The notes beneath the pieces were generated by a model, which saw only the letters and a list, made by a program, of their open reading frames with translations, was not told where the DNA came from and searched no databases. Positions 6,961-14,574 of a stretch of DNA of 29,435 nucleotides are shown here, in pieces. The stretch is from Treponema sp. (lineage in GTDB: Bacteria > Spirochaetota > Spirochaetia > Treponematales > Breznakiellaceae): assembly GCA_031266095.1 (NCBI GenBank), contig JAISBR010000157.1:1-29435 (forward strand), given 5' to 3'. The position numbers were made by a program, and so were the translations under genes. Every line of letters begins with the position of its first letter. Within the stretch, counting starts at the first letter, position 1.

Positions 6961-7240
6961 GTGATAAAAACCGCGCCGGCGGCCTCACCGACGGCCCGGA
7001 AAAGACGGGCTGTACAAGGTTGGCTAAATGTACCGGCAGGAGAGTATCCGGGAGGATAAATTTCAGGGAAACTTCAAGGAGCAGAAGACGGCACATTGAC
7101 CGGTCCCGCCGGGAAATATTGTTGTAGAGACTCCTCACCCCGGCGGTACAGGGCGTAAAAAAGCAGCTTTCGGCTGAGGCTGTTCCAACCTCCCTGAAAG
7201 GTACACCGATGAGCCACATAAAAAACGAACCATAGGGGAC
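6961..7240. other. Intergenic region without a convincing gene
   Basis: It contains a GCCCG/CGGGC inverted repeat (about 6992-7009) without a T-tract and, at 7175-7188, TGAGGCTGTTCCAA, one half of the dispersed palindromic element. Short frames are present (for example ATG at 7028, 23 codons, and GTG at 6961, 32 codons) but resemble no known protein. Confidence 0.4.
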
Positions 7241-7269
7241 TTGACGGTGTGGGCGTTTTCTATTAGGAT
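7241..7269 (+). promoter_or_regulatory. tRNA-Gly promoter
   Basis: TTGACG (7241-7246), 17 nt, TAGGAT (7264-7269), identical hexamers and spacing to the tRNA-Pro promoter. The tRNA begins 14 bp later. Confidence 0.75.
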
Positions 7270-7283
7270 GACAGTAGTTTTTT

Positions 7284-7355
7284 GCGGGAATAGCTCAGTG
7301 GTAGAGCGCCACCTTGCCAAGGTGGATGTCGCGGGTCCGACTCCCGTTTCCCGCT
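7284..7355 (+). tRNA. tRNA-Gly (anticodon GCC)
   Basis: Acceptor GCGGGAA/TTCCCGC, D stem GCTC/GAGC, anticodon stem CCACC/GGTGG with loop TTGCCAA (anticodon 7316-7318), and T stem GCGGG/CCCGT around TCCGACT. Discriminator T, as usual for bacterial tRNA-Gly. It lies directly upstream of the gene for its cognate synthetase. Confidence 0.95.
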
Positions 7356-7368
7356 GTTTTGACAGCAA

Positions 7369-7424
7369 TCAACAACCTCGCCCTGAAGGACGGGGTATTA
7401 AACCCTTCAGCACGAATAAACTTC
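7369..7424 (+). repeat. Dispersed hairpin element, copy 2
   Basis: AATCAACAACC, a hairpin (CCTCGCCCT with AGGACGGGG, one mismatch and wobble), then GGTATTAAACC, TTC and CGAATAA. It shares its flanks with 1481-1535 but not its stem sequence. It lies between tRNA-Gly and the glyQS promoter and may act as a tRNA 3' hairpin. Confidence 0.6.
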
Positions 7425-7436
7425 CTATCAAACCTC

Positions 7437-7465
7437 TCGTCATTCTTCTCTGTTTTTTGTATAAT
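7437..7465 (+). promoter_or_regulatory. Promoter for glycyl-tRNA synthetase
   Basis: A perfect TATAAT (7460-7465) with a weak -35 TCGTCA (7437-7442) at 17-nt spacing, 21 bp before the ATG at 7487. Confidence 0.55.
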
Positions 7466-7486
7466 GCTCTCCATAGGAGAGTTTGC

Positions 7487-8872
7487 ATGTCCGACGCATC
7501 CAATGAGTATCAGGGAAAGGCAACTATGGAGAAAATCACGTCGCTGGCAAAGCGGCGGGGCTTTGTGTTTCAGTCTTCGGAGATTTATGGGGGACAGAAT
7601 GGCGCCTGGGATTACGGGCCGCTGGGGATAGAGCTTAAAAACCGCATCGCGCGGGCCTGGTGGAAGGAGATGACCCAGCTTCACGACGACATTGTGGGCC
7701 TTGACGCGGCGATTTTAATGCACCCCCGTACCTGGGAGGCTTCAGGTCACGTGGAGAATTTTACCGACCCCCTGGTGGACTGCAAGAAGTGCAAGGCCCG
7801 TTTTCGGGCGGATCAGATCCCGCCTGAAAACCTGGAGGCGAAAAAATGCCCTGAATGCGGCGGTGAACTTACCGCTACCCGGAAGTTTAACCTCATGTTT
7901 AAGTCCCATATCGGCCCCGCGGAGGACAGCGCCAGTATCATTTACCTGCGGCCCGAAACCGCCCAGGGCATTTATGTCAACTACAAGAACATCATTCAAT
8001 CGAACCGGATGAAGATCCCTTTCGGTATCGCCCAGATCGGTAAGGCCTTCCGTAATGAGATCGTTACCAGGAATTTCATTTTCCGTACCTGCGAATTCGA
8101 GCAAATGGAGATGCAGTACTTTGTGAAGCCCGGTACCGACGAGGAATGGTTTGCCGAATGGCGGAAGCGCCGCTGGGCCTATTATGAAAAGCTGGGCGTC
8201 AAAATGGAGAATCTCCGCTGGCACCAGCACGGCCCCGATGAGCTGGCCCATTACGCGAAAGACGCCTACGATATTGAATACCTCTTCCCCATGGGATGGC
8301 GCGAGCTTGAAGGGGTACATAACCGTACCGACTATGACCTTAGCCGTCATACACAGTATTCCGGCAAGGATTTACAATACATCGATCAGGATAATAACAA
8401 TGAGCGCTACATACCATATATCATTGAGACTTCCGCGGGGCTTACCAGAAACCTCCTTATGATCCTCTGTGACGCCTACGACGAAGAGCTGGTAACCGAG
8501 ACCGGCGCTTCGGAAGGAGGCGGGGATGACCAACGGACTGTGCTCCGCTTCCACCCAAGTATCGCGCCGATCACCGTGGCGGTACTTCCCCTCATGAAAA
8601 AAGACGGCCTCGCCGAACTGGCCCGGGATATCCGCAGGGAACTGAAAGAAGATTTTCCCACCGATTACGATCAGGCCGGCGCTATAGGCCGGCGCTACCG
8701 CAGGCAGGACGAGGCGGGCACTCCTTTCTGCGTCACCATTGATTACCAGTCCAAGGAGGACAGTACCGTAACCCTCCGCTTCCGGGATTCTATGGAACAG
8801 GCGCGTGTGCCCAGGGCGGAATTGGCGTCAAGGCTGCGTCAGGAGATAAAGGCGTACAAGCGGATAAAGTAG
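7487..8872 (+). CDS. glyQS: Glycyl-tRNA synthetase, single-chain class II (alpha2 type)
   Basis: Charges tRNA-Gly with glycine. The 461-residue chain opens MSDASNEYQGKATMEKITSL; the ATG at 7487 is preceded by AGGAGA 6 nt upstream. A longer open frame back to 7241 only reads through the tRNA gene. Recognisable parts: the GlyRS motif IYGGQNGAWDYGPLG, a Cys-rich insert (CKKCKARF, then KKCPECGG) that could bind zinc, class II motif 2 (GKAFRNEIVTRNFIFRTCEF), the motif-3 region near ETSAGLTRNLL, and a C-terminal anticodon-binding domain beginning RFHPSIAPITVAVLPL. This is the dimeric form shared with eukaryotes and archaea, not the alpha2-beta2 GlyQ/GlyS form. Its cognate tRNA gene is immediately upstream. 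Confidence 0.97.
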   Translation: MSDASNEYQGKATMEKITSLAKRRGFVFQSSEIYGGQNGAWDYGPLGIELKNRIARAWWKEMTQLHDDIVGLDAAILMHPRTWEASGHVENFTDPLVDCKKCKARFRADQIPPENLEAKKCPECGGELTATRKFNLMFKSHIGPAEDSASIIYLRPETAQGIYVNYKNIIQSNRMKIPFGIAQIGKAFRNEIVTRNFIFRTCEFEQMEMQYFVKPGTDEEWFAEWRKRRWAYYEKLGVKMENLRWHQHGPDELAHYAKDAYDIEYLFPMGWRELEGVHNRTDYDLSRHTQYSGKDLQYIDQDNNNERYIPYIIETSAGLTRNLLMILCDAYDEELVTETGASEGGGDDQRTVLRFHPSIAPITVAVLPLMKKDGLAELARDIRRELKEDFPTDYDQAGAIGRRYRRQDEAGTPFCVTIDYQSKEDSTVTLRFRDSMEQARVPRAELASRLRQEIKAYKRIK

Positions 8873-8928
8873 GCGGCCGGGACCGGTGGGCGCCGTCAAT
8901 GTACACAACACTTCGCAGCCCCGCCGTT

Positions 8929-9804
8929 TTACCGGTTTCCCAAAGTCCAGCTTACCTCGGCCCGGGGAAAACCCTCCGGCTCTATACCATAGGTTCCGGC
9001 GGCTGCGGCGCCTCTCTTTATCGCAATGTTATCATAGAAGACTTTTCCCGGGTACATGCCGGCGGCAGTTACCGTTCCGTTCATGTGACCGTTTTGGCTC
9101 AGGGTGGCGGTGGTGTTGATATCCCCGGTAAGGGTAAAATACGGGCCCAGGGATATGTTATCATCAACGTAAACGTCCGCGTAATGTTCATAGCGCATAG
9201 TAATTCGGGCACCCAGGCCGGCTATCCGGGCGTTATAGGATAAGCTGCCGCTGACAACCCCGTCTCGCGTTTCCGCGCCGAGCTTGCTTAGGGCGGCGGC
9301 TTTGTTCATATAGGTCATTTTCCGGTGGGATGACTTTGCGGTTTTGTTGTATTCAAGCATATACTGCTCATGGCTCAGGGCGCCATAACCCATGCAGGGG
9401 GAAGAATCAAGCCCATCGGATCCTGAAACCCGGTAATAATAGGGCTTGCCGGGCACGGCGGCGGGATTTTCGTCAATGAAAGTGAGAAAACCGCCTGATT
9501 CCACTGTTGTGGGGATCGGCGCAGCGGTAATTTGGCGAAATTCAGCGTCCGGACTCGTTGAACGGTATACAAGGTAGCCGGAGGAGGCACTGTCTAAGGC
9601 GGATTTTTGCCACCGTATCCGCACCGGGTACACACCGAAAGCGTTGGGCCCATAACCGGGGATATTTTCCGCCCGGCTCGCCTCCACTCTGAGCGCCGCC
9701 GGGGGCATCAGTCCCGCCGCCGGCCTTGGGGTTTCACCTGAACCGACAGTTGTCAGGAAGACGAGCGCCAGGAAAAACCGCCCTGTTTTCTCAAAAAAAA
9801 CCAT
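8929..9804 (-). CDS. Secreted Fn3-like domain protein
   Basis: 291 residues starting at ATG 9804. A signal peptide is clear (KTGRFFLALVFLTTVGSGE), with no lipobox Cys, so the protein is probably exported. Residues about 35-135 form a fibronectin type III-like module (VYPVRIRWQKS, SGYLVYRSTSPDAEFRQI, YYYRVSGSDGLDSSP). The C-terminal part (about 140-291) is rich in Gly, Thr, Tyr and Asn with alternating strand character and no known domain. No good Shine-Dalgarno sequence precedes the ATG. It is convergent with glyQS, whose stop is 56 bp away with no obvious terminator between. Function unknown; surface or periplasmic interaction is inferred. Confidence 0.75.
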   Translation of the reverse strand: MVFFEKTGRFFLALVFLTTVGSGETPRPAAGLMPPAALRVEASRAENIPGYGPNAFGVYPVRIRWQKSALDSASSGYLVYRSTSPDAEFRQITAAPIPTTVESGGFLTFIDENPAAVPGKPYYYRVSGSDGLDSSPCMGYGALSHEQYMLEYNKTAKSSHRKMTYMNKAAALSKLGAETRDGVVSGSLSYNARIAGLGARITMRYEHYADVYVDDNISLGPYFTLTGDINTTATLSQNGHMNGTVTAAGMYPGKVFYDNIAIKRGAAAAGTYGIEPEGFPRAEVSWTLGNR

Positions 9805-9978
9805 ACAGGCGGAGTATACCCCGGAAAACCGCTTTAACGCCAGACTTTCGAATGAACTTTCGGCAGCGCCGGTTACTCTTTTTGCCCCGGCATCAAACCG
9901 GTGGTTCGACGGCGAGAAACTACAAAAGCCCCGGCAAAACCAACCGGGCTTTGCACGAGGCTCATTCTACAGAGGCTT

Positions 9979-10000
9979 TCCCAAAACTTCAGTTTTGGGA
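9979..10000 (+). repeat. Palindrome TCCCAAAACT / AGTTTTGGGA
   Basis: A perfect 10-bp inverted repeat with a 2-base centre, preceded by AGAGGCTT (9971), the family's left flank. It is the first of three strong palindromes in a row between the secreted-protein gene and tRNA-Val. Confidence 0.8.
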
Positions 10001-10010
10001 TTAATATGTA

Positions 10011-10045
10011 CGGCGGTTTCAAAACAACCTGTTTTGAAACCGCCG
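10011..10045 (-). terminator. 15-bp perfect hairpin
   Basis: CGGCGGTTTCAAAAC and its exact complement flank a 5-nt loop. It is the strongest stem in the window and lies 38 bp downstream of tRNA-Val on the minus strand, so it may terminate the cheA-cheX-tRNA transcript, though no T-run follows. Its AAAAC core relates it to the dispersed palindromes. Confidence 0.5.
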
Positions 10046-10049
10046 CCTT

Positions 10050-10074
10050 TAACTCCTTACACTATAAGGAGTTA
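10050..10074 (-). terminator. 10-bp hairpin after tRNA-Val
   Basis: TAACTCCTTA and TAAGGAGTTA pair perfectly around a 5-nt loop, only 9 bp after the tRNA-Val 3' end, placed for tRNA processing or termination. The arm carries a Shine-Dalgarno-like AAGGAG. Confidence 0.45.
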
Positions 10075-10082
10075 GTGATTCT

Positions 10083-10156
10083 TGGGCGATACAAGAATCG
10101 AACTTGTGACCCTCAGCGTGTCATACTGATGCTCTAACCAACTGAGCTAACCGCCC
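10083..10156 (-). tRNA. tRNA-Val (anticodon GAC)
   Basis: On the minus strand: acceptor GGGCGGT with ATCGCCC, D arm GCTC/GAGC with AGTTGGTTA loop, anticodon stem TCAGT/GCTGA with loop ATGACAC (anticodon GAC), variable GGGTC, and T stem ACAAG/CTTGT around TTCGATT. Discriminator A. It lies 36 bp after the cheX stop on the same strand and may be co-transcribed with cheX. Confidence 0.94.
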
Positions 10157-10192
10157 GTCTTAAAGCGCTGTTAATTCGAAGATCCTTAGCCG

Positions 10193-10684
10193 CTATTTTA
10201 CCCGTTCACGAATAGCGATATTTACCTCAATTTTACCATAGCTGGACAATTCTATGGGAACGACGAGGGCTTCCACCTCACCGAGGTTGGTGGAAACTTC
10301 CATATTCTCACCGGTGAAAAGCGCCGGTGGGGTCAAATCGAATTTGAAACCCAGGTCATGGAGTTTTGTAACCGCTTGAGCGGTAATGATATTGGCAAGT
10401 TCCTGGATGGTGGCCTTGGCCATTTCATCAAAGACGGTGAATTGCTCACCGCCGTTCATGACTCCCGCCACCTCCAAGGCCGTTTTCTTGGTCATATCAA
10501 GCAGAACCCGCCCTTCCACATCTCCGGCCAAGCCAACCATAGCGGCAACGCCCATGATGGTCTTGGTAGTAGGTCTCAGAGAAATTTGTCCCTGCTTAAC
10601 TTCGGCGTCTTTTATCTCCTTAAATAGATCTTTCAAGACACTGAAGGCAGATACGGTAAAGGGGTTGATATAATCGACTCTCAT
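10193..10684 (-). CDS. cheX: Chemotaxis phosphatase CheX
   Basis: 163 residues; dephosphorylates CheY-P and so ends the signal, replacing CheZ in spirochetes. The fold and length match CheX (MRVDYINPFTVSAFSVLKDL; SLRPTTKTIMGVAAMVGL). The catalytic ExxN motif is E95 and N98 in ATIQELANIITAQAV, the pair that positions the attacking water in this family. The ATG at 10684 is preceded by GGAGCGGAG. It is third in a cheA, CheW-CheR, cheX order typical of treponemes, but is separated from the second gene by 156 bp holding a palindromic element. In T. pallidum and T. denticola cheY follows cheX; here the next minus-strand gene is tRNA-Val, so cheY must be elsewhere or lost. Confidence 0.95.
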   Translation of the reverse strand: MRVDYINPFTVSAFSVLKDLFKEIKDAEVKQGQISLRPTTKTIMGVAAMVGLAGDVEGRVLLDMTKKTALEVAGVMNGGEQFTVFDEMAKATIQELANIITAQAVTKLHDLGFKFDLTPPALFTGENMEVSTNLGEVEALVVPIELSSYGKIEVNIAIRERVK

Positions 10685-10699
10685 ACTCCGCTCCTTCTT

Positions 10700-10844
10700 A
10701 TAATTGAGCTTGTCTCAAAACCCGGCTGGTGCGGACCTGGGTCCGATTTACAAGCTCTTATGGTTTCTCGGCCTATGGCCTACAAAACCACAGTTTTTCA
10801 CCCTTACTGTTTCAAAGCTTCAGTTTTGAAACAGCCTCAATTAT
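10700..10844 (-). repeat. Element with 22-bp imperfect inverted ends between cheX and CheW-CheR
   Basis: Left end 10700-10721 (TTGAGCTTGTCTCAAAAC within it) and right end 10823-10844 (GTTTTGAAACAGCCTCAA within it) are inverted copies with three mismatches. Between them lie smaller palindromes, including CGGACC/GGTCCG (10732-10745). The right end supplies the TAA stop of the CheW-CheR gene. This is a copy of the dispersed palindrome family, here longer, and may attenuate transcription between the second and third chemotaxis genes. Confidence 0.7.
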
Positions 10845-12181
10845 ACATTACGTAAAAACGCTGAAACCGAACCGGCGGATACCGAATGCCAACCGTCACC
10901 GGAGAATTCCTCGTTTTGTCCCAAAATCACCAAGCCCCGGCTTTTCAGCTTTTCCGCGAAACCGGCGATCAGCTTATTCTGATCCTGTTCCGAAAGGAAC
11001 GAAAGAACATCCCGAACAAGGATCATGTCCAAATCCGGCAGGGGAGTTTCATTCACTACATCATGGTATTCGAAAACTATCGAATCCTTAATGGCCGAAT
11101 TGAAGGAATATCCGTTCTTTCCTTTAACCATGAAACCCCGGCAATATTCAGGAACCTCATCAAGGTCAAAGCTCCTATTCGGCGCCTCAGATATGGACAT
11201 AATGTCATTATCATTGGCCCATATCTTGATATGCCCATCGGGATACCGTTGCTTTAGTATACAGGCAAATGAAAAAGTTTCATAGCCCTTGCCGCAGCCT
11301 ATATTCCAGACCTGGATATTATTAGAGGAAAGATCCTGCAGCACGCGTTTTACGGCGGTGGCGTAGTCATCATCCCAGAAAGTCCCGGTACAAGGCGAAC
11401 TGAAAGAACTGAGGAATTGATCCGCGTCGGAGGCGCCTTTCAGTTGGAGATTCTCCCCTTTACGGTCGATACTCCACTCGGAAAAAGCCCGATGCAGCCA
11501 TGCCTCATTAACAGGCGTTACGGTGAACCGTCTGAGGGCGGCCAGGCCTTCCTTGATAAAACCGAAGGCGGTATCTGCGGCGACCCGCTGCTGCTCCTGG
11601 CTCTGTTCCACCGGAGACGGGGGAGGCGGCACAAAGTAGTCGCCGGAGTCTCCGGTTATGCCCCCATGAGCCTTTTTTTCTTCCTCGTTCTGGGCAAAGA
11701 TCCGTACCACGTCGAGGATGATGTACAGCTCTCCCTGCTTCTCCACGACGCCGCTGATAAATTTGATGTTAATATCCCCAAAGATCGGGTGCGGAGGCTG
11801 AATCGTCTCGTGGTTGATCCCCACCACTTTATCAATTTTGTCGACGATGGTCCCGTAAACCTGATCGTTAATGTGGAGGATCAGCATGTTTTCCTGGCCG
11901 TCGGTTTTTCTATCCTGGGGCAGGTGGAAGAAGGTCCTAAAGTCGATGATAGGGATAATATCGCCCCGAAGGTTATACACGCCCCGCACAAAGGAAGCTG
12001 CGTTGGGTACAAAGGTGAATTTGTCGGCCTTGGCGATTTCCTTGACATTCATAATGTCCACGCCGTAATCTTTCCCCGCCAGGGAGAAAGTGACCATCTT
12101 GAAATCGACCGTATCGACCCGCTCCTTCTGTTCTTGCAGTTCAGCGTTCATTTGGGCCAGATCTTTTACTACTGCTGCCAT
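10841..12181 (-). CDS. CheW-CheR fusion protein (spirochetal CheS-like)
   Basis: 446 residues. The N-terminal CheW/SH3-like coupling domain (about 25-165) contains FKMVTFSLAGKDYGVDI, VRGVYNLRGDIIPIIDFR and GELYIILDVVRIF. A Pro/Gln-rich linker (about 170-205) leads to a CheR-like methyltransferase domain (about 210-446), with the SAM-binding loop at 295-301 (GCGKGYE where typical CheR has GCSTGEE) and a later LILVRDVLSFL strand. The CheR N-terminal helical domain appears reduced. Treponemal chemotaxis loci carry this fusion; in T. denticola a CheW/CheR-like protein called CheS has been reported as part of the receptor array. Whether the methyltransferase half is active is open, given the altered loop. 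It starts 6 bp after the cheA stop. Confidence 0.93.
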   Translation of the reverse strand: MAAVVKDLAQMNAELQEQKERVDTVDFKMVTFSLAGKDYGVDIMNVKEIAKADKFTFVPNAASFVRGVYNLRGDIIPIIDFRTFFHLPQDRKTDGQENMLILHINDQVYGTIVDKIDKVVGINHETIQPPHPIFGDINIKFISGVVEKQGELYIILDVVRIFAQNEEEKKAHGGITGDSGDYFVPPPPSPVEQSQEQQRVAADTAFGFIKEGLAALRRFTVTPVNEAWLHRAFSEWSIDRKGENLQLKGASDADQFLSSFSSPCTGTFWDDDYATAVKRVLQDLSSNNIQVWNIGCGKGYETFSFACILKQRYPDGHIKIWANDNDIMSISEAPNRSFDLDEVPEYCRGFMVKGKNGYSFNSAIKDSIVFEYHDVVNETPLPDLDMILVRDVLSFLSEQDQNKLIAGFAEKLKSRGLVILGQNEEFSGDGWHSVSAGSVSAFLRNV

Positions 12182-12187
12182 GTATAC

Positions 12188-14539
12188 CTACCGTGTTGAA
12201 GCTTCGCGTATTCGACGCTGCTCCATTTCCTTTTTAAGTCCCAATTCCAGAAGTTGGCTGACATCAATAATGAGAGAAACCGAACCATCTCCCAGTATGG
12301 AAGCCCCGGCGATTCCCGGAGAATTGGTAAACTGATCCCGCAGGGGCTTGATCACTACATCTTCTTCGCCAATCAGGCTGTCCACCATGAAGCCCATCTT
12401 CTTTTCAGCGGTACCGACGATGACAATGAAGTGATATTCCGTCTGCTCCTCTGTTTTGATGCCGAAGAGCCGGTTGAGCCTGAGCAGGGAAATCACATCG
12501 TCACGGATGTTGAAAACTTCGTAGTTGTCGATCATCTTGATCTCTTCGGGCTTGATCCGCAGGCTCTCGATAACCGAAGTGATGGGGATCGAGTAAATCT
12601 CCTGGCCCACCCGCACCAGGAGCCCCTGAATAATCGCCAGTGTGAGGGGCAGTTTAATCATGAACTTGGTACCTTTGCCCCGCTCGGAATTGACCGTGAC
12701 GGTACCGTTCAGTTTATCGATCTGCCGGCGCACAACGTCAAGGCCCACGCCCCGGCCTGAAATGCTGGTAATCTGCTTTGCGGTGGAGAAACCCGGCTCA
12801 AAAATGAGGCTGAAGGCCTCCACGTCGGTGAGTATCTTGTTAGGGCTGATCAATCCCCGGTCTGCGGCCTTTGCCTTGACCGCGTCAACATCTATGCCCT
12901 TGCCATCGTCGGCAATCTCAATGACGATCATGTTGCCTTCATTGGTGGCCTTGAGGAGTACCATGCCCTCTTCGGGCTTGCCCGCCGCTTTGCGTTCTTC
13001 CTTGGACTCAATACCGTGGTCGATGGAATTCCGCACCGAGTGCATGATCGGATCAAGGAGATCTTCGATAACCGATTTGTCAAGTTCTGTTTCCTCGCCT
13101 TCGATGACCAGGTTGATCTTTTTATCAAGGGACTTGGAGAGGTCCCGCACCAGGCGCGGGAAGCGGCTGAATATCTGACTGATGGGCACCATGCGAATAC
13201 GCATAACGCCTTCCTGAAGCTCGCCGGTAATCCGGCCCAGGTTCTGGGAGGTGGAGCGGAATTTGCCCAGATTATTTTTGAAGGAAGCCTCGAACCCGTC
13301 AAAGAGGGAGAAAATATCGCCGTAGGATTCGTTTATACCCTTGCGCACGTCCTTGATAGATTGACCGCCCTGGATGCTTTCAAGGTAATCGGGCAGGCTG
13401 TCAAAGAGGCTTTTTATCTTTTCCCGGTATTGGGCCTCAATGTCATGCAGCAGGATCATCAGGTCATTGAACTGGTAACTGATTTGGTTGAAAGTGGCCT
13501 TGGTGATGACCGTTTCGGAAACCAGATTGAGAAGGTCATCGATCCTTTTGGAGTCCACCCGAAGGATAGATCCCGCTTCCTTGCCGGCCTTTTTGGCGTC
13601 CTCGGCGCCGCTGACTTTGGAAGCCGCCGCAGGCGCGGTTTTGGCGGCCGGCGCGGCAGCCGGAGGAGCAGCCGGAGTTGGCGCGGGAGGGGCAGCCGGA
13701 GCCGGGGCTGCCGCGGGGGGAACCGCCGCTTTGGGCGCCGGGCTTAGGGTAGAAATATCAATAACATCCGCGTCAAGGCTCACATCCGGCAGGATGACGG
13801 ATTTTTTTATGACCTCAGGCGTTTGCTGAGAAGCAATGTAATAAACCACGGAGGAAAAGAAATTATCTTCGTAGAGCTGTTCAAAATCCGGCGTTGTCTT
13901 GAGTATGGTACCGTCGCTCTTGAGAACCGCATAGACCTGAATGCCGCCCACGGTATTCATCAGGCTGCTTTCATCGAACTTGACAGTAACCCGGTAGATC
14001 GGCATAGCGCCTTCAACGGATTCCTTGAGTTCCATGATCTCTTCTTCAGTGAGACCGGCAGCGGCGGGCTTAACGGCAGGCGGGGGAGCCGCCGGGGCGG
14101 GTTTGGCCTGCGCTTTTGCCGCTCCTTTTTTGCGGGAAGAACCTTCAGGCAGCAGGGACGAGAGCCGGCCTTCGATCTGGGAAGTATCTTCCTGATAGAC
14201 AGCGCCATTCATCCGCTGTTCCAGCATAGCCTTGATCACGTCAATGGCGGAAAGCAGAATATCTACTACATCCTCGTTGACTACCAGCTGATCCGAGCGG
14301 ATAGCGTCCAGCACATCCTCCACGAGGTGGGTAAAGTGGGATAACTCCATCATTTCCACGGTAGCGGATCCCCCTTTCAGGGTATGCGCCGCCCGAAAAA
14401 TCTCGTCCACCGCGTCTTTATTGGTACCTTCACTCTCCAGGACCAGAATATTCTGTTCCAGCATGTCCACCTGCATCTGGGCTTCGCTGAAAAAATCCTT
14501 GAGCAGTTCCTCGTTATTAGGATCAAGATAATCGCTCAT
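12188..14539 (-). CDS. cheA: Chemotaxis histidine kinase CheA, atypical spirochetal type
   Basis: 783 residues. P1 HPt domain (1-130) with phospho-His52 in AAHTLKGGSATVE; a P2-like region (165-262); a long Ala/Pro linker (265-310); dimerisation P3 (about 322-455); P4 ATPase (455-632) with N-box HSVRNSIDHG, G1 DDGKGID, F-box IFEPGFST and G2 GRGVGLDVV; and the CheW-like P5 regulatory domain (635-783). P3 is roughly twice the usual length, with an insert (about 365-430) between the two classical helices, as reported for the atypical CheA of treponemes. It phosphorylates CheY under chemoreceptor control. The start MSDYLDPNNEELLKDFFSEA is well conserved, yet no Shine-Dalgarno sequence precedes the ATG. 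Confidence 0.97.
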   Translation of the reverse strand: MSDYLDPNNEELLKDFFSEAQMQVDMLEQNILVLESEGTNKDAVDEIFRAAHTLKGGSATVEMMELSHFTHLVEDVLDAIRSDQLVVNEDVVDILLSAIDVIKAMLEQRMNGAVYQEDTSQIEGRLSSLLPEGSSRKKGAAKAQAKPAPAAPPPAVKPAAAGLTEEEIMELKESVEGAMPIYRVTVKFDESSLMNTVGGIQVYAVLKSDGTILKTTPDFEQLYEDNFFSSVVYYIASQQTPEVIKKSVILPDVSLDADVIDISTLSPAPKAAVPPAAAPAPAAPPAPTPAAPPAAAPAAKTAPAAASKVSGAEDAKKAGKEAGSILRVDSKRIDDLLNLVSETVITKATFNQISYQFNDLMILLHDIEAQYREKIKSLFDSLPDYLESIQGGQSIKDVRKGINESYGDIFSLFDGFEASFKNNLGKFRSTSQNLGRITGELQEGVMRIRMVPISQIFSRFPRLVRDLSKSLDKKINLVIEGEETELDKSVIEDLLDPIMHSVRNSIDHGIESKEERKAAGKPEEGMVLLKATNEGNMIVIEIADDGKGIDVDAVKAKAADRGLISPNKILTDVEAFSLIFEPGFSTAKQITSISGRGVGLDVVRRQIDKLNGTVTVNSERGKGTKFMIKLPLTLAIIQGLLVRVGQEIYSIPITSVIESLRIKPEEIKMIDNYEVFNIRDDVISLLRLNRLFGIKTEEQTEYHFIVIVGTAEKKMGFMVDSLIGEEDVVIKPLRDQFTNSPGIAGASILGDGSVSLIIDVSQLLELGLKKEMEQRRIREASTR

Positions 14540-14548
14540 GTACTAACT

Positions 14549-14574
14549 ATTATACTAAAAACGTCTAAAGTCAA
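14549..14574 (-). promoter_or_regulatory. Promoter abutting the cheA start, possibly leaderless
   Basis: On the minus strand TATAAT (14554-14549) stands only 9 nt before the cheA ATG. A TTGACT (14574-14569) lies 14 nt upstream of it, a short spacer. Transcription would begin within a few bases of the ATG, fitting the absence of a ribosome-binding site. The -35 overlaps the stop of the preceding gene. Confidence 0.5.

Noticed and set aside
6961..7099. Small frames (GTG 6961, 32 codons; ATG 7028, 23 codons)
   Set aside because: No recognisable protein and no good ribosome-binding site at either start.
7369..7424. T-box or other riboswitch before glycyl-tRNA synthetase
   Set aside because: No T-box sequence or specifier loop is seen; the structure is a copy of the dispersed hairpin element and precedes the promoter.
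7241..7486. Extended start for glycyl-tRNA synthetase at 7241
   Set aside because: The extension translates the tRNA-Gly gene and its promoter; ATG 7487 has a ribosome-binding site and fits the family.
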